DNA of 64,000 nucleotides from Saposhnikovia divaricata (Eukaryota; Streptophyta; Magnoliopsida; Apiales; Apiaceae), in assembly GCA_036435485.1 (NCBI GenBank), contig CM071597.1:53303881-53367880 (forward strand), read 5' to 3'. Every line of letters starts with the position of its first letter. Positions within the stretch are counted from its first letter, which is position 1. Below the pieces are notes generated by a model. The model had not been told where the DNA came from. It did not search any database and saw only the letters and a program-made list of their open reading frames with translations. Positions 21,624-33,180 of the stretch are shown in pieces. Position numbers and translations under genes: made by a program.

Positions 21624-23634
21624 ATGGTTCCAACACGAAGAACAACATCAACTGAGGCCATACCCCTTAGCTCTGCTCCACCTGCCACCTCTGATTCGCT
21701 CATCACCTCTGATCCGCTCATCACCGCTGAAGGAGGACAATTGCCCCCATCAACAGGGACGGTCATTCAACCTCTAACCTCTCAACCCTCAGGGACGATT
21801 CCCCATGTTGAGGGAACTTTACCTGTGATTATCCCTCAAAGCCAAGAAACTAACCCTCTTCAGTTGGTGGTTTCTCCTCTTGATAGCGTTGATCGTACGC
21901 TACCCCCGGGGGTACAAATTCACACTACGGATCTCCCTTTGAATACCAACCCGATGTATGGGCTACCTTATTATCCCCCTCAACAAAGGGAACCTGGACC
22001 GAGCGGTCATGCCTTACAGATCCGAGATCGAGAGTACGATGATTACTCTGGCCCCTATACTGATGATTCGACGTCTGAGGATAACGATGATGATCGCGAA
22101 GAAGCCCTAAGGAGGCGACGTGCTAGTAGAGAACCTCAAAGGAGGTCCCAAAGAATCCATGATGGACCTCCACAAACGGCTGAGGAAAGGATTAAGGCTC
22201 ATGAGGCTGAGATCCAAAGGCTGAAGGATGATATTGCTAGGGAGCAAGCAAGAAGAAGTCTGATTCGACCTCCTCCAGTTACAGGGAGGATTCCCATTAC
22301 AAATCTGGAGAGGCCTTCAAGGAGACAGCGAAGGGCCGAAGTCCCAACTGAAAAATCGACAAGGGTGGATACCATCAGAAGTAACCCCAAGGATCTGATG
22401 CCACTTGAGGATTCTGATGATCCCACACCTCCGTTTACTGAAGAGGTGATGAATGCTCGCATCTTAAGAAAGTTCAAGATGCCGATGATTAAGGCTTATG
22501 ATGGGACGAGCGACCCCGCAAACCATGTTAGGACATTCTCAAATGCACTGCTGTTGCAGCCTGCGAGCGACGCCTTAAAGTGTAGGGCGTTCCCTCAAAC
22601 CCTGTCGGGCATGGCTCAAAGGTGGTATAGCCGCCTACCTGCAAGCTCGATCGGCTCTTTTAAGGAGCTGAGTGCCACCTTTGTCAGCCAGTTCATTAGT
22701 GGCAGAGTTCATGAAAAAAGTTCTGCATCCCTCATGTATGTGGTGCAGGGGAAGAACGAGAATTTTAGGGATTACCTCAAGCGATTCACCAAGGAGACGC
22801 TGAATATCACTGATCTGGAAAATAAGGTGGCCATGGTAGCCCTGGAACACGAAACCACTGATCTCTTCTTTAAAAGGTCTTTGGCAAAATATCCTCCAGA
22901 AAACATGGCCGAGCTCCAACGAAGGGCCGACAAATATATCAAGGCTGAGGACAGCATGAAGAAGGAAACCGCAGGAGGCAATGGCAAGGGTTCTAATGAC
23001 TCAAAGAAACGAAAGCCAGAGCAAGAGTACGATGCTAGGGACAAGTATCCCCGGACTAGCAAGGATTCCGAGTCACCACCAAAGAAGGGTTTGGGACCGA
23101 GGTTTTCTGATTATGCAAGGCTGAATGCTCCTAGGAGTCAGATCTTGCTAGATATTGAGAAAGATAAAGACTTTCGACGGCCGAAGCCACTTAGGGGTGA
23201 TCCCACGAAGAGAAACAAGGATCAATACTGTAGATACAGATGATTGTAGGCAGCTGAAAGATGAGATTGAGTTCTTGATCTGAAAAGGAAAGCTGAGCAG
23301 GTTCACAAAGAGTGATGATCGTGGAACCCAAAGAAGGGACTATGACAGGAGAGACAATGACAGAAGAGATAACGATCGTGATCGTGATCGTAATCCACAG
23401 CCCCGAGGGCCAGTTGTTAATATGATTTGGGGAGGCCCGACAGCGGCCGGTACGACTCGAAACTCTCGAAAGGCATATGCCAGAGAAGTGATACACATCG
23501 TAGGAGAAGCCCCAAAACGTGCTAGGACTGAAATAGTTATTGGGTTTGATGATTCAGACCTCGAAGGGGTAAAGTTCCCCCATGACGACCCGTTGGTCAT
23601 AACTCCTGTGATTGGAAACTCGGAGGTGAAATGA
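21624..23634 (+). pseudogene. E2 gag
   Basis: The ATG at 21624 sits 33 bases after the LTR (MVPTRRT). The capsid region is about 22420-22920 (AYDGTSDPANHVRTF, QRWYSRLP). Relative to E1, 23 bp are missing at about 23235, which removes the centre of the Cys/His knuckle and shifts the frame, so the gag frame ends at 23243. Downstream sequence continues in the shifted frame with TGA at 23281-23283 (CGA in E1) and 23632-23634 (CGA in E1). With the deletion restored in thought only, gag runs without a stop into protease, so gag-pol was a single frame in this family. Confidence 0.87.
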
Positions 23635-24100
23635 GTCTTGATAGACAATGGAGCTTCTGTTGATATCTTGTTTCATGATGCGTTTGTAAAGATGGGGTAC
23701 ACCGATTCTCAATTGACCCCCACCAACATGTCGATCTTTGAATATAATGGAGTTGAGTCCAAGGTTGAAGGGACTATTTAGTTACCCATGACAATTGGAC
23801 AGGAACCTAAAGAGGCTACCCAGATGTTGAATTTCCTTGTGATCAAGGCATCCTCGACTTATAACGCGATCCTAGGAAGGACTGGACTTCATGCATTCAA
23901 GGCTGTGGCCTCCACATATCACATGAAGATTAAGTTTCCAACCAGGAATGGTGTTGGAGAACAAAAGGGTGATCAGAAGATGGAAAGAAGTTGCTATGTA
24001 TCCGCGTTAAGAGCTGATGGAACCGGGGGGCAGGTACTTCCGATCGAAGACATGGATGTCCGTGGTGATGATGAACACCGAGGTAAGCCAGTAGAGGACT
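23635..24100 (+). pseudogene. E2 aspartic protease
   Basis: In the same frame as pol: DNGASVDILFHDAF directly after the TGA at 23632, then TAG at 23779-23781 where E1 reads CAG, and the ILGRTGLHAF turn near 23870. The catalytic Asp is present. It sits between gag and RT, as in all Ty3/gypsy elements. Confidence 0.85.
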
Positions 24101-27100
24101 TAATTCCCATTCCTCTGGACCTACGCGACCCTGAGAAGGTAACTTATATAGGAGCCTCTTTGAAGGAACCCCTGAAGGGCAAGTTGATAGCATTCTTACA
24201 AGAAAATAGCGATGTGTTTGCTTGGACAGCAGCTGATATGCCAGGGATTGATCCCCAACTCATAACTCACAGATTGAATGTCGATCCTAATCGGAAGATA
24301 ATACAACAGAAGAAGAGGAACTTTGCACCTGAAAGGCAAGAGGCCATAAAGCAAGAAGTTGAAAAGCTCTTAGAAGCTGGGTTTATTGAAGAGATTCAGT
24401 TTCCAGAATGGTTGGCTAACCCTGTGATGGTCAAGAAGGCAAATGGGAAGTGGAGGATGTGTATAGATTTCACCGACTTGAATGACGCATGCCCTAAGGA
24501 TTGCTTCCCTTTACCAAGGATAGACATGTTAATAGATGCCACCGCTGGACATGAGATGTTGAGCTTCATGGATGGGTTCAACGGCTACAATCAGATTAAG
24601 ATGCACAAGGATGATATCCCTAAGGTATCTTTCATAACTGACTTTGGTGTTTTCTGCTATCTTGTTATGGCTTTTGGTCTAAAGAATGCAGGAGCTACTT
24701 ACCAATGACTGGTGAATAAGATATTCACCCATCTGATTGGAAAAACCATGGAGGTCTATGTTGATGACATGCTAGTCAAGAGCCTGTTCAAGGCAGACCA
24801 CATTAAGCACCTCAGAGAGGCATTCGAAGTGCTGAGGCACCACAAAATGATGTTGAATCCAGCTAAGTGTGCTTTTGGTGTTGGATCTGGAAAATTCTTA
24901 GGTTTGATGGTTTCAAAGAGAGGCATAGAGGCCAACCCTGACAAGATCAAGGCGATCTTAGATATGGAATCACCACGCTCTATAAGAGATGTGCAGAAGT
25001 TAACAGGTCGGGTAGCGGCTTTAGGAAGATTCATCTCCAAGTCTGGTGACAAATGCTTGCCTTTCTTTCAAGCATTGAAGAAGGTGAAAATTTTTGAGTG
25101 GACCCTTGAGAGCCAAGAGGCCTTTGAACAACTAAAGAAGTACATGGTTGAAGCCCCGTTGCTGGCCAAACCTAGTCCCGGGGAGTCTCTTTATCTATAC
25201 CTGGCGGTATCTGAGCAAGTGCTGAGCGCCGTTCTCATTCGAGAAGAGAAGAAGGTCCAGAAACATATCTATTATGTGAGCAAGGTGTTGCATGGGGCTG
25301 AGTTGAATTACTCTCCCATTGAGAAGTTCACCTTGGCATTGATAACAGCCTCGCGGAAGTTACGCCCGTACTTCCAGGCACATAAGATTGAAGTCCTGAC
25401 GGACCAACAGTTGAGAAACATATTGCATAGCCCGAAGGCTAGTGGAAGGCTAATCAAGTGGGCGGTTGAACTTGGAGAATTTGACATCACGTATAAGCCT
25501 CGAACAGCCATTAAGGCTCAGGCATTGGCTGACTTCGTGGTTGAATGCACCATTAGCAACCAAGAAGTCGGGGGGCAGGAGATGATAACAACCCCTGAGA
25601 AGCAAGATAAAGATGAAGAACTTGAACCTGATCAGAAGGAATATTGGGTGCTCTATTTTGATGGAGCATCAAAAATAAAATCTAGTGGCGCAGGCTTAGT
25701 GTTGCAAAGCCCCGATTGGTTCACAGTTAAACATGTTTTGAAGTTGGATTTCCCGACAACCAATAATGAAGATGAGTATGAGGCCTTGATAGCTGGTTTA
25801 GGCTTGGCCAGAATCATGAGAGTCAAGAATCTCAAAGTTTGTGGAGATTCAAGATTAGTGGTCTCTCAAGTAAATGGTGAATTTGAGGCCAAGGATGAAA
25901 CTATGGCAAGGTATCTGCGAGTTGTGAAAGCTGTCATGACTCAGTTTGACGAGTGCTATGTAGAACACATTCCGAGAGAAGAGAACGTTAAGGCCGATGC
26001 CCTATCTAAGTTCGCTTCTTCTGAGATAGAAAATTATGCAGGGAGTGTTTACTTCCAGGTCTTGAAAGCCCCGACCATCAACTCGAAATTATTGGCACCA
26101 ATTGATGTGGGAAGCTGTTGGATAGATCCTATCAAAGCTCACCTCGAAACCGGATGGCTCCCTGACAATGCCTTGGAGGCACGGAAGTTGTCAGTGAGAG
26201 CATTGAGATATGCCTTGATTGAAGGCGTCCTTTACAAAAGGTCTTTTGTTATCTCGTACTTGAAGTGTTTGAGGCCCCAAGAGGCAAGGGAAGCTTTGGA
26301 AGAAGTTCATGAAGGTATCTGTGGGCAGCACTTGGGAGGCAGAGCCCTAGCTCACAAAATAACTCGTTTGGGATTCTACTGGCCAGAGATGTTGGCCGAT
26401 GCACAGAGCTATGTCCAGCGGTGTGATCGATGCCAGAAGCACGCTCCGATAGTAAGGCAGCCGCCTGAGATGTTAACATCGGTTAGCTCCCCTATTCCAT
26501 TTGAAATGTGGAGAATGGATATACTTGGTCCTTTCCCCGTAGCTTCAGCACAAAGGAAGTTTCTGATAGTAGCCATTGATTACTTTACTAAGTGGGTTGA
26601 GGCTAAACCTCTAGCCAAGATAACCACCAAACAAGTTGCCCAGTTCTTCTGGGAGAACATAATTTGCAGGTATGGAATCCCACGAATTTTGGTGACAGAC
26701 AATGGGACACAGTTCAATAATGAAGAGTTCAAGAAGTATTGTGAGGAGAATGCAATTGAGCTTCGTTTTACCTCAGTGGCTCATCCACAAGCTAATGGGC
26801 AAGCTGAGGTAGCTAATCGAATTATCCTTGATGGACTGAAGAAGAGGGTCGAACGCTCTAGAAGCGCTTGGGTAGATGAGTTGCTGCCCATACTATGGGC
26901 ATACCGTACCACTTGTAAAGTGACCACTGGAGCAACCCCATTCCTGCTGGCTTACGGAGCTGAGGCAGTTGTGCCTTTGGAGATCATGCAAGCGTCACCT
27001 CGAGTTGAGGCCTTTGAACCAGAAACTAATGAAGAGGGCATGAGACTCGCCCAGGACCTGATTGATGAAGTCAGGGACGAGGCAAACGCTAGAAATGTGG

Positions 27101-27351
27101 AGTATCAAAAGAAATCATCCTTTTATTACAACCATAGGGTTAAGGAAAGGTTCTTTCGACAAGGCGACCTGGTTCTAAGGAAGATCGAGGCTTCTGGAGT
27201 TGGCTAGAAGGGAAAGCTAGCCCCTAACTGGGAAGGGCCGTATCGAGTCAAGAAGACGTTGGGACGAGGATCATACAAGTTGGAGACCTTGGACGGGGTT
27301 GAGGTGCCCCGTACTTGGCATGCCTTGAACCTCAAAGTTTATTATGTATAA
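24101..27351 (+). pseudogene. E2 RT-RNase H-second RNase H-integrase
   Basis: One frame from 23635 to TAA 27349-27351, broken by TGA 24706-24708 (CGA in E1) and TAG 27205-27207. RT: CIDFTDLNDACPKD (24460), YVDD (24758). First RNase H: LTDQQLRNIL (about 25400). Second RNase H: YFDGAS (25650), DEYEAL, CGDSRLVVSQ, ADALSK. Integrase: HHCC finger (about 26300-26440, CDRCQ), DDE core with MDILGP (26518), VTDNGTQF (26695) and QAEVANR (26810). The C-terminal GKLAPNWEGPYRV tract follows the last stop. All catalytic residues I can check are intact; only the stops inactivate it. Confidence 0.9.
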
Positions 27352-27551
27352 GCTATCCTTGTACGGATTCAGCTTTCTATCTATTTATTAGGAGAAGTAG
27401 AAATAAGGTTCGATGAAACCATTCCAGGGCTTAACGCCCTGAGTAGGACAATAATAAGTTATGTAAGGGTTGAACCCATTTCGAATTATTAATGCAAGTT
27501 TGTTTTCCTTCAATGATTCTGTGATTTTGTTTATGTGCCAAGCACCTGTTG
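27352..27551 (+). other. E2 post-pol noncoding tract
   Basis: Short noncoding stretch after the integrase stop, interrupted at 27552 by the solo LTR and resuming at 29065. The word GTAGAAATAAGGTTC recurs in the rearranged part of E1 (about 11850). Confidence 0.6.
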
Positions 27552-28395
27552 TGTAATAATCCGGATTTTTCAAGAATGATTTTATTATTATTTTGATAAT
27601 AATAATGTTTTTCCTAAAATGAGGAGGATTTTTTTTATTTTATTTGATTTTATTATTTAATTATTGAATAAGTTGGATGTTTTAAAATCCTTAGAAAATG
27701 ATTATTTTAATTATTGAGGATTTGTAGAAATTGCTCGATTAATATATAAAATCGAGAATTCGGGGTTTTACAAAAATAATAATATTTGTGGTATTTTATA
27801 AAGCCCTGTAAATTGTAATTTATGAATCAGAATTATTATTTTTATGAATTGTTTTTATAAATTACTAATAATTTGTAAAATGCATATCAATTCAGAAAAA
27901 TTAGATTTAATTCTAATTCTTTCTCCGTAAATCTTTAAAAATATTCTAGTATTTAATTATGCTAGAAATTTTATTTTTACCAATTAGAGTTATTGCGTTA
28001 AAATATTATTTGAGGTATGTAGTATTTAATTGTATTGTTTGTATATGTTATTGGGCCAAGCCCATTAGGCTAAAGAACACAGCACACATACATTATACAG
28101 ACATAATATAGCCGCACAACAAAAACATCGGGAAAGAGAAAAGAGAAAGAAAAAGAGGGAAGAAGAAGAAAGAGATTGGGGGTTTTGATTTGATTCTATG
28201 GAGACCTATACATACATATATATATACAATTAGTGTGTGTAAGTGTGTGCGTCGTGTGTGTGTTCGAGTGTGTGTGTCGGGTGTGTGTGTATGTGGGGCG
28301 GCGTAGCAGTGGAGCCGCGGCGGGAAGAGAGGGGTAGCCGGAGAGGGGGTTCGCCGGAGAGGAGCGGCGCCTGGGCGGCGTGGCTGCTGTGCGCG

Positions 28396-28437
<42 letters not shown>

Positions 28438-29064
28438 AGAGAGAGGAGAGAGATGGTGGAGATTTTCGTGATGGTCATCGGAACGAAAATGTACTATTAG
28501 GGCGTAATCAAATTGGAGCGACGTGCATCCAAAAAGGAAGATCGAGATGTCAGGTAGAGTCCATGGAATTTCTTGGAAGAGGTGCGAAGGATTTGTCCGC
28601 GGTTTCTATTTTCTGCTAAGGACCAGAGAGAAAGGTAGGCGGATGATGCTTATATGCATAGCTCGGAAGAAGCAGGTAGTATGCCCTTATGAAGACGATA
28701 TGATCCAGAAAATCTATAGCTGAAGTAAGTTATATGTAATCATATTGATGTGTAATAATTATATTACTTTGTATAGGATAGCACTAGTTGCTGGTGTACT
28801 TCTCATCGAAGCTATACTAGTAGTATAGGATTTGTAATACACGATGTGATGTAATTAAATGGCTGTAATGAATCGAGTAATGTAAGGATTTTAGTTCTTG
28901 TTTCTAGCCCTATAACCCAAAAGATGCTTGGTAGTTGGGGTCTCTATTGTTGTATTTATGTTAGTAAGTGACTACAAATGGTTTAATATTGGTAAACAGG
29001 TGATTTGTTATTGAGGATTTCCGCGTGACGACCAAATCCCTGACCCCGGATTTGGGGTGTTACA
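27552..29064 (+). mobile_element. Solo LTR inserted in E2
   Basis: 1513 bp, beginning TGTAATAATCCGG and ending GGATTTGGGGTGTTACA, with a 5-bp TSD TGTTG at 27547-27551 and 29065-29069. Its sequence is unrelated to the E1/E2 LTRs. No internal region follows, so it is the product of LTR-LTR recombination. It includes a GT-rich tract (28230-28295) and a (GA)n microsatellite (28397-28430), which give rise to spurious reading frames. The family is probably Ty3/gypsy, judged by the TGTAA...TTACA ends. Confidence 0.85.
28397..28430. repeat. (GA)n microsatellite
   Basis: Uninterrupted GA dinucleotides within the solo LTR, followed by a G-run and further GAGA. Confidence 0.9.
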
Positions 29065-29241
29065 TGTTGAGTGTAAGTCTGGAAAGACCAAGTACCGAAA
29101 ACAAGTAAACAAACAAATGAGGAAACAAATGCATAAATAAAGACCCCGAAGGGCCAACAGTTAAGTTACATCAACGAGACAGATAAAAGTTTTGTCCTGA
29201 AGGACCTTGATTGAAATCTAGACAGATAAATCCACATACGG

Positions 29242-31390
29242 CTAACAAGGCCATGCAAGGCCACAAACTAGCTCCAGATACTCCTCCTCAGACTCCTCTT
29301 CGCCACTCTCCTCTTCCCCACCCTCCTCCTCCGAGTCTTCACCGGAGTCATCACCGGGCTCGGCAATCACCATTGGTTGAACATTAGCGCCTTCGGCTCC
29401 TTTTTCCTCGGAAGATGAATCAGAAGTAGAACCGCCCTCTTTCCGGATCAATCTCTTGCCAGCGATGGGTTGACGAACTACTCCAACTTTCTTTGCAGGT
29501 GGGGGTTTCTTCCCACGAGAGCTAGAAGAAGATGAGTCTTGGCTAGCAACTTGAACAGCCCCCTTGGAGTTGGATCCAGAGCGTCGATGACTGCCTTTGG
29601 AACCGGATCCTGATGTCTGAGGAACAACTTTAGTTCTTGAACCAGAAGCTAGGTTAGCCGGGATGGCACCCCAATTTGGGCAAGGAAAATCAGCCGGGTT
29701 GACAACAGATGGATGCCTATGACTCACAGCGTTAATGGCCTTATCCCAACCAACAGACATGTTGAAGGGACGCATCTCATCATCATGATCATCAATGAGC
29801 TTAAGAAAATCTTTAGATCTATGGTAGGCCTGGATCACCTTGTCGGCATCAGATGTCTTCTTTTTGGCTAAAGAAGCAAGTTGTTTACGGGTAGATGCGG
29901 CATTAGCTTCAGCACGAACGACTTGGGAGTGCAGATCGTCAATCTCTTCCTTGAACCTTGCTGAGTCATTCTTCAAGCTAATATTCTCATCCCTAAAAGC
30001 CCGGCCCTGAGTCGAAACAGTTTGAAAATAAGCGTTGGCCTGCAACAAGGAAATGGGTGAGCTACGAGGAATATGCAAAGTTGAAATCAATAACAGTATC
30101 AGACTTAACAGGGGGAGTTTCATACCTGATACAAGGCTTGAGCGCCCATGAGCTGAGACTCATCCATTTTGTCGCCTGCATGCAGTGTCGCTCGGTCAGG
30201 AGGAGTGATTGAAAGCTTGGACCAGTCTAGGGCTAGATAAGGACTCCCAAAGACCGAGTCTTGTTCACATATGCCCCAAGGAGGTATGAAAGGAGTCCTG
30301 ACGTCCCCGTCAGCGTTTCGGGATCGTTTACCACCTTGAGAACAATGCTCCAAGAAGTTAGGGATATGAGGCTTAGTTGGATTCAGTTTCTCCTCAGCCT
30401 TCTTCTTCATCCTCTTGGTAACAGTTGGCCGGTTCTCAGGACGGTTATCAATCTCCTCAGCAGCTGAAATACAAAGAGAAAAATATCGGGATAAGAACAA
30501 ACAGAGTTCATAATAAGCTCAATTAAGAAAGTTACCCTCAATGGAAAGAAAGCTAAGGCCAGCCCCAATAAGATTCTTTTCATTCAGAAAAGTTTTATAG
30601 TGTGTACTGCCGTCATCAGCAAGAAGCCTATCTCAATCCAACAATTCTGAATCAGTAAGGTCACACACGAAATGTGAACTGTCCTCCACGGACCCAAATC
30701 TCTTCACAAAGAAGTTGCCCCAGTCACCACCTTTCCACTCAAGAACTACAAACTCCCTTTCCCAGAAATGCTGTGAATCTGGAAAGGAGAAGGGATTCAC
30801 CATGTGTGGAAGTTTGGCTCGGTGCTTAAGGCTAACCCATCCTTTCTTAGAGTTAGAAGAGTTACTGGCCCCAAAGATACTTCGAAACATTGTGGTTGTC
30901 GGATGAATCTCCAGTTCGCGACACCTTATTAAGAAAATAGAGATGTACCTCCAAGCATTGGGATACAACTGACAGGGGTGGATCTGATACTCCGCCAGTA
31001 ATCTAATGATAAAATTGTCAACCGGGAATCTGAACCCAGCATCTAAGGCACCCCAGTAACACAAATCCTCTCAGGATGCCAGTTGCATGTTCTATCTGAT
31101 GGGTTTGGGAGACGAACCTTAATGGCACTTCGGAAGTGATAGGACTCCCTTATCTTTTGGACATCCCGTTCCGACAACTTACTGGGACTGTTAAAAGAAT
31201 CTAAGCTGGAACAGTTTGGGAATGCTTCCCTCATAATGTTCAGAAGATCTAGAAAGGATTCAAATCTATGTTCAACATACGAAGGAGGTTTGATTTTTTC
31301 TTTACCTTTGGCGGTCCTCATCTTACTCCTCTTCGACATAGCTTCCATCATGGAGACAGGGGGAGCCATTGGTTGATCACCTTCCGACAT
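29242..31390 (-). pseudogene. Antisense spliced gene of Tat element E2
   Basis: Runs opposite to gag-pol between integrase and the 3' LTR. ATG 31390-31388 starts exon 1 (to 30536), which carries one frameshift near 31060 and TGA at 30635-30633. Intron 1 is 30535-30464 (72 nt, GTAACT...TTTCAG). Exon 2 is 30463-30126. Intron 2 is 30125-30040 (86 nt, GTATGA...TTGCAG). Exon 3 is 30039 to about 29242. Reading frame is kept across both introns (phases 1 and 0). Exon 1 (DAGFRFPVDNFIIRLL, PNAWRYI) resembles the Pfam 'putative gypsy type transposon' domain (Transposase_28), recalled from memory. Exon 3 encodes a probable coiled coil, then a Ser/Lys-rich stretch and a very acidic Glu/Ser tail. Antisense extra ORFs are known in Tat elements; their function is unknown. 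Confidence 0.75.
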
Positions 31391-31535
31391 CTTGATCTTG
31401 AAGCTGAAACTTGATCTTGAATCTGAAACTTGATCTTGAAGCTTGAACTTGATCTTGCAACTTGAAGCTAGAGAACTTAAGAATTTGAGAGCTCTGAAAT
31501 GAAGAAGTGAATTGAAATGAAGGCTACTTCTCCTC

Positions 31536-31543
31536 TTTTATAG
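31536..31543 (-). promoter_or_regulatory. TATA box for the antisense gene
   Basis: CTATAAAA on the minus strand, about 150 nt upstream of the antisense ATG. A purine-rich leader follows with repeated CTTGATCTTGAA words (31395-31470 on the plus strand). Position and sequence fit a plant core promoter independent of the LTR. Confidence 0.6.
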
Positions 31544-31829
31544 AAAATGCATGACCTGTTACATCAGGTTGAATCTCAGCTTGGTTCGCGTTTACAGGTC
31601 ATCTATCGTTTATAGACGAAAAGAGGACAGAAATTATCCGCGTTATACAGAAAGAATCGTTATAATTCATATATGCCGGCAAAGAAATAGCTGAAATATT
31701 TGCTGCATGGATGTTTGCGCTTAAGAAGATAAGTAACGAGTTTAGTCTTAAGCACAAGGTTAGCAGTGTTAATCATGAATTAAGGAGTAATACCGTTAGA
31801 AGTCATGAATAACCAAACTAACAACTACA

Positions 31830-32100
31830 GATCAAGATCAAGGTTCTTGATCCTTAGGATCACGGATGGTTTTAGATCCTAGATCCCTGACGACTTAAGA
31901 TCAAGATAGAGGTTCTTGATCCTTAGGATCACGGATGATTTTAGATCCTAGATCCTAGGCGACTTAAGATCAATGTCGAGATTCTTGATCCTTGAAGACA
32001 ACGAAGTCACGGATGACCAAGATACTAACTTGAGATCAAGATCAAGACTCCTGATCCTCAAGATCCACGGATAGTTTTCAGGTCTGGGTCTCCTAGCCAA
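31830..32100 (+). repeat. 69-bp tandem repeat in E2
   Basis: About four units starting GATCAAGATCAAGG at 31830, 31899, 31968 and 32034 (69, 69 and 66 bp apart), with CACGGATG...TTTAGATCCTAG cores. The last units are diverged. Confidence 0.8.
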
Positions 32101-32420
32101 CCACGAAGTGGCCGACCAGGACACCCGAAGGAGCCGCAGTAGACCACCAAGCGGCCGACCACGGTGCACGAGGAGCCGCAGCCGACCGCCGTGCCGCCGA
32201 CCACGGCATTTTGAGGAGTCCTGGCCGACCACGAGCTGGAAGACCACGAACCGGCCGACCAAGGCGCGCCAAGGCCCTACGGCCGACCAGCCCGCAGCCG
32301 ACCATCCCCTAGCCGACCAGCCTTCGGCCGACCACCATGGATCAAGGCCCTTCGGCCGATCAGGTGCTAGCCGACCACGAGCTAGCCCCCGATCCGGCCG
32401 ATCGCGGGTCAGTTCGTGGT
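32097..32420 (+). repeat. GCCGACCA short-repeat block in E2
   Basis: GC-rich block with irregularly spaced GCCGACCA/GCCGACCACG words, counterpart of tandem array 1 in E1 but less regular. Confidence 0.75.
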
Positions 32421-32504
32421 CCTGAATCTTGATTTTTTCAGCGAACCTCGGGTAGTTTCTGGACCTAGATCTCAATTTTTTCAACAAGTCTCGGATGGTT
32501 TTCA

Positions 32505-33060
32505 GTGCACCGTTTAGTGCCGTTTAGCACCGTTTAGTGCCGTTTAACACCGTTTAGCGTCGTTTAACATCGTTTAAACGTCGTTTAAGGCTGTTTAGCA
32601 CCGTTTAGTGCCGTTTAGCACCGTTTAGTGCCGTTTAACGCCGTTTAGCGTCGTTTAACATCGTTTAAACGTCGTTTAAGGTTGTTTAGCACCGTTTAGT
32701 GCCGTTTAGCATCGTTTAGTGTCGTTTAACGCCGTTTAGCGTCGTTTAACATCGTTTAAACGTCGTTTAAGGCTATTTAGCACCGTTTAGTGCCGTTTAG
32801 CCCCGTTTAGTGCCGTTTAACGCCGTTTAGCGTCGTTTAACATCGTTTAAACGTCGTTTAAGGCTGTTTAGCACCGTTTACTGCCGTTTAGTTCCGTTTA
32901 ACACCGTTTAGCGTCGTTTAACATCGTTTAAACATCGTTTAAGGCTATTTAGCACCGTTTAGTGCCGTTTAACGTCGTTTAGCGTCGTTTAACATCGTTT
33001 AAGGTTGTTTATCACCGTTTAGTGCCGTCTAGCACCGTTCAATGTTGTTGGCATAATCTA
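32505..33060 (+). repeat. E2 ordered array: 91-bp units of 10-bp subrepeats
   Basis: Subrepeat CACCGTTTAG/TGCCGTTTAG/CGTCGTTTAA of 10 bp. The marker word AAGGCTGTTTAG (or AAGGTTG, AAGGCTA) recurs at 32587, 32678, 32769 and 32860 (91 bp apart) and at 32941 (81 bp, one subunit lost). It lies directly upstream of the polypurine tract (about 33168-33180). Confidence 0.9.
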
Positions 33061-33180
33061 ACATCGTTGTAAACGCGTCGGTCGCTCCACGCTTTACATC
33101 AAAACGATATCAAAGATAAACCCTGACCCGAGTCTCGAATTAGACAAGTAAAACAGTTTTCCTTGAAGCTGGGGGGCAAA

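Noticed and set aside
28230..28500. Overlapping Cys- and Arg/Glu-rich frames
   Set aside because: They translate the GT-rich and (GA)n simple sequence inside the solo LTR.
32505..33060. CRISPR-like regular array
   Set aside because: Repeats are contiguous 10-bp and 91-bp tandem units without unique spacers, in a eukaryotic retrotransposon.
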